DNA of 64,000 nt from Siphonodentalium dalli. Its lineage: Eukaryota > Mollusca > Scaphopoda > Gadilida > Siphonodentaliidae. Shown one piece after another: positions 41,538 through 55,200 of the stretch. Each line of letters starts with the position of its first letter. Positions within the stretch are counted from its first letter, which is position 1. The DNA is taken from positions 23,996,987-24,060,986 of the forward strand of contig CP136063.1 in the NCBI GenBank assembly GCA_032622095.1, given 5' to 3'. The translations under genes were made by a program, and so were the position numbers. A model generated the notes under the pieces. The model saw only the letters and a list, made by a program, of their open reading frames with translations, made no database searches and had not been told where the DNA came from.

Positions 41538-44500
41538 GGGTATGACTAATTAGTGCCCGGGCAGGTCCGGGTGTTCTCATGGGCCCGCAGACAGTCTAAT
41601 GTGATGCCACATGGTAGTAGGATACAGAATAAGCATATATTGTGAAAATTGACTTGCTGTGTCGTCCACCGGCGGGTTTATTAACCATTTAAATGCCGAT
41701 ATTGACTAAAAGAACCCGGGAGAGCCCAGACGGACGCATAGACCCGACCATATTATATATTGATGACTAATGGTAGCGAGGCACTTACTAAAGGTATATA
41801 TTGCAAATATTGACTCGCTATCTCGCTCGCGGCCGGCTTCATTAACCCCTTAAATGACGATATGCGCCAGAAGAACATGGCGCAAGCCCGGGCACGCCCG
41901 GGCAGGCCCTGGTGATCTCATGGACCCGCAGACAGTCTAATATGATATCATATGGTAGTAGGATACAGAATAAGCATATATTATGAAAATTGACTTGCTG
42001 TGTCGTCCACCGGCGGGTTTATTAACCATTTAAATGCCGATATTGACTAAAAGAACCCGGGAGAGCCCAGACGGACGCATAGACCCGACCATATTATATA
42101 TTGATGACTAATGGTTGCGAGGCACTTACTAAAGGTATATTGCAAATATTGACTCGCTATCTCGTTCGCGGCCGGCTTCATTAACCCCTTAAATGACGAT
42201 ATGTGCCAGAAGACCATGGCGCAAGCCCGGGCACGCCCGGGCAGGCCCTGGTGGTCTCATGGGCCCGCAGACAGTCTAATATGATGTCATATGGTAGTAG
42301 GATACAGAATAAGCATATATTTTGAAAATTGACTTGCTGTGTCGTCCACCGGCGGGTTTATTAACCCTCAAAATATCGATATTAACTAAAAGAACCCGGG
42401 AGAGACCGGACGGACACAGAAACCTGATAATATTATATATTGATGACTAATGGTAGCGAGGCACTTACTAAAGGTATATTGCAAATATTGACTCGCTATC
42501 TCGTTCGCCGTCGGCTTCATTAACCCCTTAAATAACGATATGAGCCAGAAGAACGCGGCGCAAGCCCGGGCACGCCCGGGCAGGCCCTGGTGGTCTCATG
42601 TGCCCGCAGACAGTCTAATATGATGTCATATGGTAGTCGGATACAGAATAAGCATATATTTTGAAAATTGACTTGCTGTGTCGCCCACCGGCGGGTTTAT
42701 TAACCCTCTAAATATCGATATTAACTAAAAGAACCCGGGAGAGACCGGACGGACACAGAAACCTGATAATATTATATATTGATGACTAATGGTAGCGAGG
42801 CACTTACTAAAGGTGTATTGCAAATATTGACTCGCTATCTCGTTCGGCGTCGGCTTCATTAACCCCTTAAATAACGATATGAGCCAGAAGAACGCGGCAA
42901 GCCCGGGTAAGCCCGGACAGGCCCTGGCTGCCTCCTGAACCCGCGGACAGTCTAATATGATTCCGTACGGTAGTAGGATTCTGAATAAGCATTTACTTGC
43001 TGTGTCATCAACCGGCGGGTTTATTAACACTTTAAATGCCGATATTAACTTAAAGAACCCGGGAGAGCCTCGACTGACACAGCGACCCGATCATATTATA
43101 TATTGATGGATAATGGGATCGAGGCACTTACTAAAGGTATACATGTATTGCAAATATTGACTCGCTATTTCGTTCGCGGCCGGCTTTATTAATCCCTTAA
43201 ATGACGATATGCACCAAGAGAGCACGGGAAAGCCCGGGCAAGTCCGGGCAGGCCCTGATGGCCTCATGGGCCCGCGGACAGTCTAATATGATGTCGTATG
43301 GTAGTAGGATATATACAGAATAAGCATAGATTATGAAAATTGACTTGCTGTGTCGTCCACCGGCGGGTTAATTAACCATTTAAATGCCGATATTAACTAG
43401 AAGAACCCTGGAGACTTCTCGGGTTCGATGATACCTTCGGGTTTGGCGATATACCACGTACACGGGGTGAACTACGGGAATAAATAATAAGGTTTTAGAG
43501 AACTTATAAACTTTATTTCATCTAAACGGCACTATCAGTAAATAAAATAAAAAAATATATATATATATATATCACATCACCTTGAAACATTTTATACATA
43601 AATATATTTGCAAGTAAAAATCATACTGTGCACAACATTTCCCGGAAATAGAATCGCTTGAATGATATTACTATAATGGAGACAGAAGTACGATAACAAA
43701 ACTCCATCCAAATAATTGTCATTTCAATTTCAGAAATGAAACTATGCGTCATGCATAATTTGCATATATCTCTATATTTTCCCTTTTGGTAAGTTATAGA
43801 ACTTAAAATTGCAGGACATTTTGTCCGAGAAAAACAGAATAGCTATCTTCAAATAAGTTGTTCTGTGTATAGATCAGTTAAAATTTCTAAATTCTCAAAT
43901 AAACAGAATATTTGTGTATACGCGTATAATTTCCAGGAATGTTCGGGAAACAATATGTACATGATAGTATAAAAGCATTTATGGGGAAAACTCACAACAG
44001 CTGAAACGAAAAATGTCCACCAACAGTACTATATAAGCCACACATATATACACGTGTTTGCAATATAGGGCAAATGAATATAATTTTGTCAAATTGTTTA
44101 GAACATTTCCCGGAAATCTAATCACTCGAACTTCCATATATATGTGTATTTTCGAAAGATTTATCGGACATTTTCAAATGTTTACAGTTAACAAAGGATG
44201 CTAAAACTAGTTAGTAACAATTGGGTGATTGGCGGAATGTTCATATGTTAAACTTCAAGAGTGATTGATTTCTAACTAATTTGTTTCTCACAGTTCGTGC
44301 ATATATGATTTCCAGGAATGTTCATGAAACAATTTATGAATAATATATAACAAGCAAAACAAATATGAGAACCACAAGATATATAACAATAATACCTACT
44401 AATAGCACAATTGAAAGTATAATATATACATACACGTGAATAGATATATAATTCAAAACTTTTTCAAACTGTTTGCATAGTTCTACCCAATAACATAGCT

Positions 44501-46426
44501 TTCTGCACAAGGTCTTCGTCAGTGATGATATATCATCACTGATGAAGGCCTCATGCCGAAAGCTATGTTATTGAACAGATCTAACTAGATGTGCATCTAC
44601 TACACGGCCCCTGTCTTGGTGGGTGACCCATGATGTGCTAGATGTTTGCAATATTGTATAAGAATGGTATCGCTTATGCCCGGGCTTGCGCCATGATCTT
44701 CTGGCGCATATCGTCATTTAAGGGGTTAATGAAGCCGGCGCGAACGAGATAGCGAGTCAATATTTGCAATATATACCTTTAGTAAGTGCCTCGCTACCAT
44801 TAGTCATCAATATATAATATGGTCGGGTCTATGCGTCCGTCTGGGCTCTCCCGGGTTCTTTTAGTCAATATCGGCATTTAAATGGTTAATAAACCCGCCG
44901 GTGGACGACACAGCAAGTCAATTTTCATAATATATGCTTATTATGTATGCTACTACCATATGGCATCATATTAGACTGTCTGCGGGCCCATGAGACCACC
45001 AAGACCTGCCCGGGCGTGCCCGGGCTTGCGCCATGTTCTTCTGGCGCATATCGTCATTTAAGGGGTTAATGAAGCCGGCCGCGAACGAGATAGCAAGTCA
45101 ATATTTGCAATATATACCTTTAGTAAGTGCCTCGCTACCATTAGTCATCAATATATAATATGGTCGGGTCTATGCGTCCGTCTGGGCTCTCCCGGGTTCT
45201 TTTAGTCAATATCGGCATTTAAATGGTTAATAAACCCGCCGGTGGACGACACAGCAAGTCAATTTTCCTAATATATGCTTATTATGTATCCTACTACCAT
45301 ATGGCATCATATTAGACTGTCTGCGGGCCCATGATACCACCAAGACCTGCCCGGGCGTGCCCGGGCTTGCGCCATGTTCTTCTGGCGCATATCGTCATTT
45401 AAGGGGTTAATGAAGCCGGCCGCGAACGAGATAGCGAGTCACTATTTGCAATATATACCTTTAGTAAGTGCCTCGCTACCATTAGTCATCAATCTATAAT
45501 ATGGTCGGGTCTATGCGTCCGTCTGGGCTCTCCCGGGTTCTTTTAGTCAATATCGGCATTTAAATGGTTAATAAACCCGCCGGTGGACGACACAGCAAGT
45601 CAATTTTCATAATATATGCTTATTCTGTATCCTACTACCATATGATATCATATTAGACTGTCTGCGGGTCCATGAGATCACCAGGGCCTGCCCGGGCGTG
45701 CCCGGGCTTGCGCCATGTTCTTCTGGCGCATATCGTCATTTAAGGGGTTAATGAAGCCGGCCGCGAGCGAGATAGCGAGTCAATATTTGCAATATATACC
45801 TTTAGTAAGTGCCTCGCTACCATTAGTCATCAATATATAATATGGTCGGGTCTATGCGTCCGTCTGGGCTCTCCCGGGTTCTTTTAGTCAATATCGGCAT
45901 TTAAATGGTTAATAAACCCGCCGGTGGACGACACAGCAAGTCAATTTTCCTAATATATGCTTATTATGTATCCTACTACCATATGGCATCATATTAGACT
46001 GTCTGCGGGCCCATGATACCACCAAGACCTGCCCGGGCGTGCCCGGGCTTGCGCCATGTTCTTCTGGCGCATATCGTCATTTAAGGGGTTAATGAAGCCG
46101 GCCGCGAACGAGATAGCGAGTCACTATTTGCAATATATACCTTTAGTAAGTGCCTCGCTACCATTAGTCATCAATCTATAATATGGTCGGGTCTATGCGT
46201 CCGTCTGGGCTCTCCCGGGTTCTTTTAGTCAATATCGGCATTTAAATGGTTAATAAACCCGCCGGTGGACGACACAGCAAGTCAATTTTCCTAATATATG
46301 CTTATTCTGTATCCTACTACCATATGGCATCATATTAGACTGTCTGCGGGCCCATGAGACCACCAAGACCTGCCCGGGCGTGCCCGGGCGTGCCCGTGCT
46401 TGCCCGGGCACTAATTAGTCACACCG
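41538..46426. mobile_element. 4.9 kb foldback transposon built of ~340-bp units
   Basis: Five or so tandem units of ~340 bp (41560-43400, marked by CCCGCAGACAGTCTAATATG) are mirrored by about five inverted units (44680-46410, marked by CATATTAGACTGTCTGCGGG). A 1.3 kb unique middle separates them. The ends read GGGTATGACTAATTAGTGCC and, from the other side, CGGTGTGACTAATTAGTGCC. Eight-base direct repeats CAGAATTG flank them at 41530-41537 and 46427-46434. The size would suit a hAT- or P-type transposase supplied in trans. The middle has no transposase frame but contains an imperfect hairpin at about 44487-44573. The right array is the more homogeneous. Confidence 0.88.
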
Positions 46427-46914
46427 CAGAATTGTGATAAAGTTACCCAGGTTAAACATATCTCACAAATATCAACTCGATTTAAAAGTGACTGAGCGTC
46501 ACTGAGGGAAATACCGTTGAGTTTTGGCAAGTAAAAGCCAATATTTGAGCACACATTAACCATACTGTTGATAACAAATCTGAATACAGCAGAAGTCGGC
46601 CCCGCGCGAAGTCGGCCCCAAACAAAGACGGCCACACGCAAAGACACCCCCAGAGAAGTCGACCGCACTATTATGTATATAACAAACATACCCATTGTTT
46701 AAAATGATTCTTTATTTATTTTATGATATACAAATTTAATATGAAACTGATAACAATAATGACAAAATAACATTACAAATGATAACAATAAATTTGAACG
46801 GAGTCCCTGTTGTCAGTTAATTATGGGTGTTGAAATTTCCACGATCCTTCGGAGTAGCTGGCTTGTTGTCAAATCGCAGTCTGTGCACAGTCCCGTGGTT
46901 AAATATTTGAACCT

Positions 46915-47820
46915 GCACATGCGTGGTTTGGCTCAGAATGCTGAAGCGGATATGGAATGTTCTGTGTTGTTGTTGGTTCTGATTGACATCACTAAGGAGA
47001 ACCAGGATGCTGGACCCACGGCTTGAGGGACAACAAGCAGTTTATAGGCTCTTACATGTACCATTTATATAGTGCACTATACAATGAATTAGTTTCAATA
47101 CACTTCACAAAAATTATCACCTCGGTAACACAGCTGCAAAAATATGTACGCATAGAAGTTAACATGCTGACATATCGAGTATGGTACTCTATTATTAACA
47201 CATGAGTGGTGCGAAGTACAGTAATGCCCCAAATAATCGACTTATTAAAACACAGAAGAATTACGGGTAATTTTTTCAGGATTTAGTCGGAAATATAGGT
47301 TGTTGACATTCATTGAAATGCTCTTGCCGAGAATGTATGGCAACAAGCTATATTTCCGAATACTAATAAATCCTGAAAAATTACCCATAATTTTTAATGT
47401 TGCTGTGGTTAAGGAGTCGATTGTTTTGGGGCATTACTGTAGTCACGTTGTAAAAGACTAATGAAGTTGGGGCATGATTTGAATTTATCCTATTGCCAGA
47501 ACCTGGTTAAAATTCTACTGTGTGGTGAGCCATACTCGTCTTCGAGCTACTGATAGTGATGCCATGTACATGTATCCATGGTGTTATTTACTTATTAACG
47601 GTTTGTATTGTGAAGGGAACAATTTGCTCGAACCCCCACTGTAACATTTCACACCAGGTTCTAGACATACAAATTCAAATAATTTCCATACAAAACCAAA
47701 AGGTGCATGGTTTGGCTGCACATGCGCGCGGTTTGGCTCAGACTGCAGAAGTGGAAATGTAATGTTCTGTGTCGTTGGTTATGATCGACATCACTAAGGA
47801 GCACCTTGGTCAAAGATGGT
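46915..47820. repeat. Diverged duplicated segment on either side of the MITE
   Basis: GGTTTGGCTCAGA(A/C)TGC… followed by GTTCTGTGT and GACATCACTAAGGAG occurs at about 46925-47005 and again at about 47728-47805. Short frames cross both, but neither has enough length or recognisable content to call a gene. Confidence 0.5.
47219..47439. mobile_element. Tc1/mariner-type MITE, 221 bp
   Basis: Starts CAGTAATGCCCCAAA and ends with TTTTGGGGCATTACTG, with TA on both outer sides (47217-47218 and 47440-47441). The terminal inverted repeats extend about 90 bases with a few mismatches (AATTACGGGTAATTTT against its complement). Too short to code for anything. Confidence 0.88.
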
Positions 47821-47864
47821 ATTTTAATAAATTTTGTAAAAATATTTCCAGCAATCAACACCAT

Positions 47865-49520
47865 TCTATCATAGAACTCAAATAAATATGTACTGCATTG
47901 TGAATTTCATTTGCTAAATAATTTTTGTTTGTTTACCGGTGATTTTTGTTCGGGATGACTGCATGTTTACATTTTTGCAAACCTGTAGTTCAGATGCAGT
48001 GTTTTACAAAAGGTAGCCTACGTCTATTGTGGTAGCAAGGTATTGTCGCAAGAGCTACACTTGACCTCGATCAATAGTATACCCGTAGGCATGTATCTAT
48101 AAACTCAAATCGACTGAGTCAATTATAATTACAGGCAAAGCTGGTCGAACTGTCATGACATTCTACATGTAGTGGCTACATGACTGATGAGGCAATCACA
48201 GATGGTCATATACATGTTAAATCTGGTAGCATTTTCTTAGACCATGCCATGAATCTCTATGTATCTATGCCAGTCGAGAATGATATATTCCACCAGTACA
48301 AAGTTTTTGCTGTTTCGATAGCGACGTTTGTAATGAAAAAACAGTACAGGTAGTAAATTATGAAATACCTGTTCCTTAATACTAGTAGTGCCTAACAATA
48401 GTGTCAGCATGTGCTGCATGATTAGTAATTTTGGATAACATTCTCAACAATCATTAAATTATTTGGCAAAGAGATACCGGTATAAAGCAAAAATATATAT
48501 AATTAAATTAAAACAGAATTAATTTTCCATCATTATTATAATTAATTCACTCTAAGTCTCCACTGTCACTATTATTGATCATCACTATGATTAGACACCT
48601 GAGAGTGCGATAAAAGCTCACAAAAGTAACGAACCATGCAATCTTGAATTGGGACCACCCCTACTGTGAAGTAGATTTTTGAGGAACAAATATTAACAAT
48701 AAAGGAAAATATTCCCTGCTTGTTTATTCATTGTTATAAATTTCGCTGTTAGAACATAAAAAAAAGTTACCACGTTTGTGCACAGTGCAATTGGTGTAAT
48801 ATGGTCTATAGTATGGTCATATCTAGTGTAGGGATTCATGACATGATCTAGTATTTTTTTAGGTTCGATAGTCTTTTACGGTGAACTCCGTAAACTTAAC
48901 ATGCATACATGCGCGTCTGATTAATGAGAAGTAACCATATAGGAAACGACCCGAACATACAACTATTGCACAATGACATCAGTTTGTTTTATCTGAATTA
49001 TTAATTTTGCCTTGAAAATTTGTTGCTGGGCCAGATTCAACCTTCACCTGATGATTGAATTTTGAACAAATATAGTAACATGTGTTATATGGCTTAGTCT
49101 AATATCTCTGGACTGGCGCCATTGATATTGGTCTGGATATAAGCTAAAACTGTTAGTGGCAATGTCTCACTCTGACCCATGTCTAACTGTGGCCCATATT
49201 CCCCTATATCTGGTGCTGAAACATATGCTCTTGCAAATAGGTTTATATTGTATCTATAACTATATATCCACATACATGTAGATTCCTATTTTTATACATT
49301 TAAATTTGTTTAAATCAAAATTGAGAAATAACTAACGCCAGTATACACTCTACCAAGGCACCCTAAGTCACCACACCAAATTCCGTTGAAATCCGGACAC
49401 CAAAAATAACAAAGACGTGTTGGTCTCAACTTTACTCCAGTCTTATATGTATATATATGCACAGTCCCATGAACATGTATACATTTATTGATGGACGTGT
49501 CTTGGGCTGTTCATACAGGA
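47865..49520. other. Non-coding stretch
   Basis: AT-rich, no supportable gene, RNA or ordered repeat. A diverged copy of the 'CACACCAAATTCCGTTGAAAT' type phrase near 49370 relates to 3410-3440. Confidence 0.4.
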
Positions 49521-49530
49521 TCGGGTTCAT

Positions 49531-50086
49531 TATTCAATATTCCGAAGGCTTAATGTTCCGAAGGTTAATTTTTCCGAAGGTTTGCGATTCCAAAGGTTCC
49601 TTATTGGTCTGAAGGTTCGCAATCAATTAAATTCGCACCCCTCCCACACGAAAACCACACGAGGAATGAAAAATACTATTTAGCTAGTATTCACAAATAG
49701 TACATTTATACACTCCATTCTAATTCCCAAATTGTCCCAGATGTCGGTTATTAATAGCAAGAAGACAGTTGAAAACACCATAAAGTCCTGCATGACTGAA
49801 ATAAGCTGCATGTAAGAAACATCAACATTAAAGGCCCACTTAATCTTCGAATCCCCAGATCACATATATAAAATATTTGCCATATTTGCATTCGAAATAG
49901 GAAGCTCCCTGACATTGTATTATCAACTTACCCGTGTATAATAGACTGTGAACATGTTTTGTAGAGTTGCCGATGTGTATTTGTGCTAAAGTTTAACCTG
50001 GTTTTGTTGTGCAAAGTGTATTATCAAAATAACAAAAATCTTCGGGATAGTGAACCTTCGGAATAGCGAATCTTCGGAATAGAGAC
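49531..50086. mobile_element. Short element with TTCCGAAGG terminal repeats
   Basis: At the left end TTCCGAAGG or a close variant repeats five times at ~18-bp spacing (49541-49625). At the right end the reverse complement CCTTCGGAA and variants repeat three times (50040-50086). The interior (about 49835-50010) is an inverted relative of the repeat family at 57.3-58.5 kb. A non-autonomous transposon is likely, but no target duplication was found. Confidence 0.5.
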
Positions 50087-50099
50087 ATGTCGTCCATAC

Positions 50100-51260
50100 A
50101 TGTGTGTACTGACGTGAGCATATATCCCAAGTTCGCTGGAAATACAGGCACTAGTAACTAGAGCTCCGACGAAACATACATTTATCATTTTATAGATGTA
50201 CGTACATGTGTATTTTGGGTTTCCATACGTACTGACGTAATCAAATTATAAAGAGCGTTCGTCCAGGGGGGGGGGTCGTACAACGTTTGCGGGAAGGTAT
50301 CCCGTTTTTTATGGACGACCAGCTGGGCGCATCCCAGTCGCGCATGTGTTGCGCATGATATGATAAGTGTGAGGTACAGACCCAATCCCCTAACACAAGC
50401 AACCAACTTCGTGTACGTAATTGGTTATAAGAAATAATTATAGTTAATTAAATGTTGACGTTCACATTAGTCAACACATATTAGTCTGAGTAGTGCAGGT
50501 CGTGACTGGATCTGACTGCTCGGTCGTCCTTTTTTACATGGTTTTCAATTTCTTTTTTCCATCTGGCATTTTCGGGGACTAGCCACCCCTAAACGTGCAC
50601 AAAAATTATTTGTGACTCCAACTTTTGTTTACACCCACCCCCCCCCCCCCCAATTTCACTAACATTTATCTAAAATCACACAAAACTCTACTGATATATG
50701 ACTTGGAATGATCTCAATTAGTTCAAATAGCAGTTCAATCTGTTTCAGAAGTTGTTTAATTAAAAAAAATGTTTTATAGCAACCACAACGCGCCGCAGGC
50801 GCGTTGTTGCTTTTCAAGTTTAGGCGTGAATGACGTCATTAATTTTTACAATACCATGAAACAGAATTTCGACGCGGTGAAAAACGGCGCACAAAAATGG
50901 GTTAAAAATCACGTGAATTCCGCTCCGCTTTCGTATAGCATCCTGGGAACAATAATATCCCCCAAAAAAATGGTGAAATCACAGAATCGGAAGTGGACCA
51001 ACGGGATGGTTATGAAATTTAGTTTTTCTGAACAATTCCTATGTGATTTAGCCTTTAGGCCTATAGATTAGTTTCATTTTGACCAATTTCGTTGGTTAGC
51101 TGAACGAAAACCAGCGAAGACGTCATGATATGGTCCATGACGTCATTTACGTCATTTGGCTTTGTGGGCCAGAATCCAGACACATTTGGTCTCTACCGGA
51201 AACACTGATTTCACATCACTAGACTATAGACGCAATTATATATACGAAGTGGCTTTAGCA
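50100..51260. other. Non-coding stretch with a GC-rich hairpin
   Basis: A palindrome AACGCGCCGCAGGCGCGTT at about 50790 is embedded in AGCAACCAC…GTTGTTGCT. Several GACGTCAT motifs lie at about 50830 and 51120-51155. A poly-C run is at 50640. A 100-codon frame at 50769-51071 has no recognisable content and I do not call it. Confidence 0.4.
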
Positions 51261-51269
51261 CTGAGGGCC

Positions 51270-51690
51270 CAAGAACGGTCTGCCGCTCTTTAGCGATGAG
51301 GGCTAAGGAGCGGTATACGGCTCTTTATAGTCGAACACTGGAGATCGAGCAGTACGGATGATAACGTAAGACCGTTCTTTATCGCGCCAGGACCATGTAT
51401 AGCTAAATATTGGTATATACCGATGTACACCACTCCTGTGTCCCGTTCTTTGACGTTTGTCACTGAATAGCAGTATACCGTTCTTTAGTGCCAGCGCTGA
51501 AGAGCGGTAGGCCCATACCGTTTCTTGGTACCAACCGCTAAAGAGCGGTATAGCCTACCGTTCTTAAGCGTATCAGACCCATAAAGATGAGGAGTGGTTT
51601 ATCACTCTTTAGCGTTTGGAACTAAAGAACGGTATAGCGTGTCAGGCCCATATAGCTAAAGAGCGATATACTGCTCTTAAGCCACGGCCT
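51270..51690. repeat. Cluster of inverted ACCGTTCTTTA / TAAAGAGCGGT motifs
   Basis: About fifteen copies of a ~12-base motif (CCGTTCTTTA, CCGCTCTTTA and their reverse complements AAAGAGCGG, TAAAGAACGG) alternate in both orientations within 420 bases. They can form many small hairpins. Single diverged copies (AACGCTCTTTAT) occur elsewhere in the window. Confidence 0.75.
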
Positions 51691-52266
51691 TATATATACA
51701 CATACACGCTTTATTGACCGTACTAACACGGGACATAAATAGAGGCTCTATCAGCGTATAATCGCTTTTGTTAGAAGTTAGGAAACAGCGTATATCTCAT
51801 ATATATTTTGAAGACCTCTGTCTGTCTGTATGTCCTTTATAGAATCGAAAACGGGTTGACCGATCGAGACCAAATTTCGTATATAAGTGTAAAAACGCAC
51901 GGGGATCGTCGACGTCGCATTTTGGACAATCTCTGGGCACCGATTCTCCACTCCCAATCATCAAAATCACCGCAAACGCCTCTTCGGGGGGTTAAGACAT
52001 CAACGATCTTTATATTGACCATATTCGGAGGTGTTAAGGATCAATGATCTTTATTACAATCGAAGCTGCTAAACGGCTACCCATGCGTAAAATATGGATG
52101 CAAAACGAAACGCGGAATGCAATTATCTCGATTAAAAAGGCAGAATGGGACGAAACTTGGTACGTGTGTGTAGTTTGACCAGGTGGTCGACGTTGTCGTA
52201 TTGGCGAGCCCGTGCGGCGCCCGCTTCGCGCATGCGCAGACGAGATCTCGGAAACGGGTGGAGCTA

Positions 52267-55200
52267 CACTGTAAAAAGGACTGTGTGGCAGCTTCCACAC
52301 AATGACTGTGTGGAGGCATTATCTGAACATAAATGTGTACACAATACACACATGTGTGTGTATCACCCAATATCCACACATATATGTGTACATCACCACA
52401 CATATTTGTATGTGACGTCGGTTTTTTTAAATTTCACGTGGTGGTCACCCGCGCGTCGTTGTTTCGTACAGGCTCACAGGCTGCCGTAAAGTGTACACAT
52501 GGAGTCTTGTTGATTGTGGTGGATCTCGAAATTCGATATATTGGTCGGTCTCTTCGATTATTTCTATAGTTAAGGTAAGATTATATTTAAATTGGCAAGA
52601 TATTCACCTTTGTGAGAATTTCCGTATCTATTTTGTATAAAACATGATTGAACGAAATAATAAACTTGATTTGGATTTTCTGATTCAACAATTCCCTGTC
52701 GCATAGTCATATATTTACATTTTAGAGTTGTGCGTTTATCTGGGTTTATCTGTTGTTTCTGTAGTCTATATGATACACATCTTTCCGAAACACAAAACCT
52801 GCTCGAAAATTGTCTTTATGTAAATTGACAAATTCAACTGTGTGGTGAAGACATTTACTGAACAAATGTGTGTTCATCACATACACACTATATATTATAC
52901 AGCGTGCTTTAAACCAGAACCACAATTTTATTATTTTGCACGGTAAGGTTCTCATGTTGATAAAGTAACGACGTTTTTTGTGTTTATATGGAATGCAGAT
53001 GAGAGGAAATATATACTGAGACCAGTGACGTGGCGACAGGGCGGATATTGGGAAGGGTGTGTCTATAACCCTATCCCAAACCTCGGTAAAATTTACTAAA
53101 AATTCCAACAGTTGGAAATTTCATGCCTGACGCAAAGTTACAAGTTTTACACCACATGCATTATAATAGGTTGAAATTGTTCTCTTTGTTTGATTTTTCA
53201 ACCAGTAATTAGTGGGAAATTTATAGTTTTTTTTAGACAAACAGTAGCATATTTTTCTACTTTTGGTAAAACAAAAATGGCCTCAAATGGCCATCGGGTG
53301 GAAGACTTCCATTTGGTTGGAAATTCTAATAGTTGGAAAGCTTGAGGTACCAATTGGAAAATTCAGAACGAGAGGGGGGTGTGCAAATATAATTCTACAA
53401 ATATGGTTCAAGGGGGATGGTGGGGTGTACTTCGACATGTGGAGGTGGACACCCCCCCCCCCCCACCAACGGCGACCACTGAGCCGCGTCCATGAATGAG
53501 ACCTGTGGCTGCCACTGAAATGCCCTAGTCGCATACTACGAAGTTCTATATGACATGTGGCACCCGGAATCACACAAAATGTGTGAAATTGGTGTTTCAA
53601 ATTAATTTCATTTGAATATGATGAGCATCACTGTTGCAATAAACCTTGAAATACGACAATGGACGATCAATGTACCAAGGGAAACAAATTGTTGGGTGGG
53701 TGGGGTATTTATTTATCAATTATATTGGTGGTTTACCAAGACGATGTGAAAAATTAACATGCATATTTTGGCTCCTCTGCTATGTATAACTTGCGTAAAT
53801 TTGGTTACCGAGGGAGGGGCCCGGGGGGGGGGGGGGTGATGTCGTATATCTAATACATATGTAGCCACCGTTTGTGTCCAAAACTTTAAATTGTGAAGAA
53901 TATTATGTCATTCAATAAATGTCATAGCAAATAATGAACTTAGAAATAATCTAAAATTATAAATACTGCAGAATAGTGAGATGTGTCATTAAAGTATTAT
54001 TAGCATTTGGACTAAGTGACGTACATGGGGAAGAGTTATCGTTTATACTATAAAAAAGGGGGGGGGGGCTTTTTTTCAAACTCGCCATGTTTCTCATATT
54101 ATAATCCTTATATATGAATGTATTGTGTTATATATAGCTACAATTCCTTATGTAAAATTGCAAATTTCCCGTGTCAAGATTGCGCTTAATGAGGCATCGA
54201 TCTGGCCATATAGATAAAGTAAAATATATTTATAAATTGTCCGAACATTCATTATGTGAAGCTATAATGAGTAGTACATGTATATATTTAGTATCTTTCA
54301 AAAACTATATTCCTTTCTGAAAATGCGCTCTTTAATGTATGAATTATAATACTGTTATAGATGTACATACAATGTATACTGTAAATAATATTCCCAATGG
54401 CATGTTATAAACAAAATAACTTCTCTGCTTACAGGTTGAATGGTTAAATCATGGCGGTCACGCGGTGTAACGTCGATGTAAATAACAAGATATGGACATG
54501 GCTGCCTTGGCAACGACGCAGATAAACTATAATCAACCAACCAAGAACCACGGTGGAACGTATGAGTTAGACACAAATTCCACAATCAATGATTTTGGTA
54601 TACATATGAAGTCATGTGCTGTAATTTGGTTTCTGTGCAAGAGGCGATTACATTCAAAAAGACTATCCTCTTTGGAGCCCTTAATTTTCTTGTATAATTC
54701 AAGGGATCTCAGAAAGCTTCAGTTAGTTTTAGAGCTTGTTCTTCTACACACGTGAGGGTGAGTCTGATGTAAGACAGCCAACCAGTAGCAATATTGTTCC
54801 AATACATTCAAGTTGAAGGAAAATTCTAGTTATTGATGTGAAACCCATTGATGGAACTGAAACATGCACGCTTATTTATAGTTTAAAGGATGACCTAAAT
54901 ATTACGTGAATGTGTTAAACGGCTGTTTGTTTTGTGTCTTTGTATTATTGATATTAAAGACTATAGCTATACTATATCATTCGTGATTTCTGCTGTGTAC
55001 ACAAAAGAAGGCCGCGGACCCCCGGGATATGCATGTTTGCTGTTTGATAAGTTAATATTCGAAAACGTCCAGCGCCGCACGTCAAGCATCAGTAGACTAT
55101 AACATTTCATATGTATGGCGGGAAAAAAAGGTCCAACGATAGCCGAACTATATGTTTGGCCAATACATATCGGTAAACACTCTTCGTTGAATATGATTTT

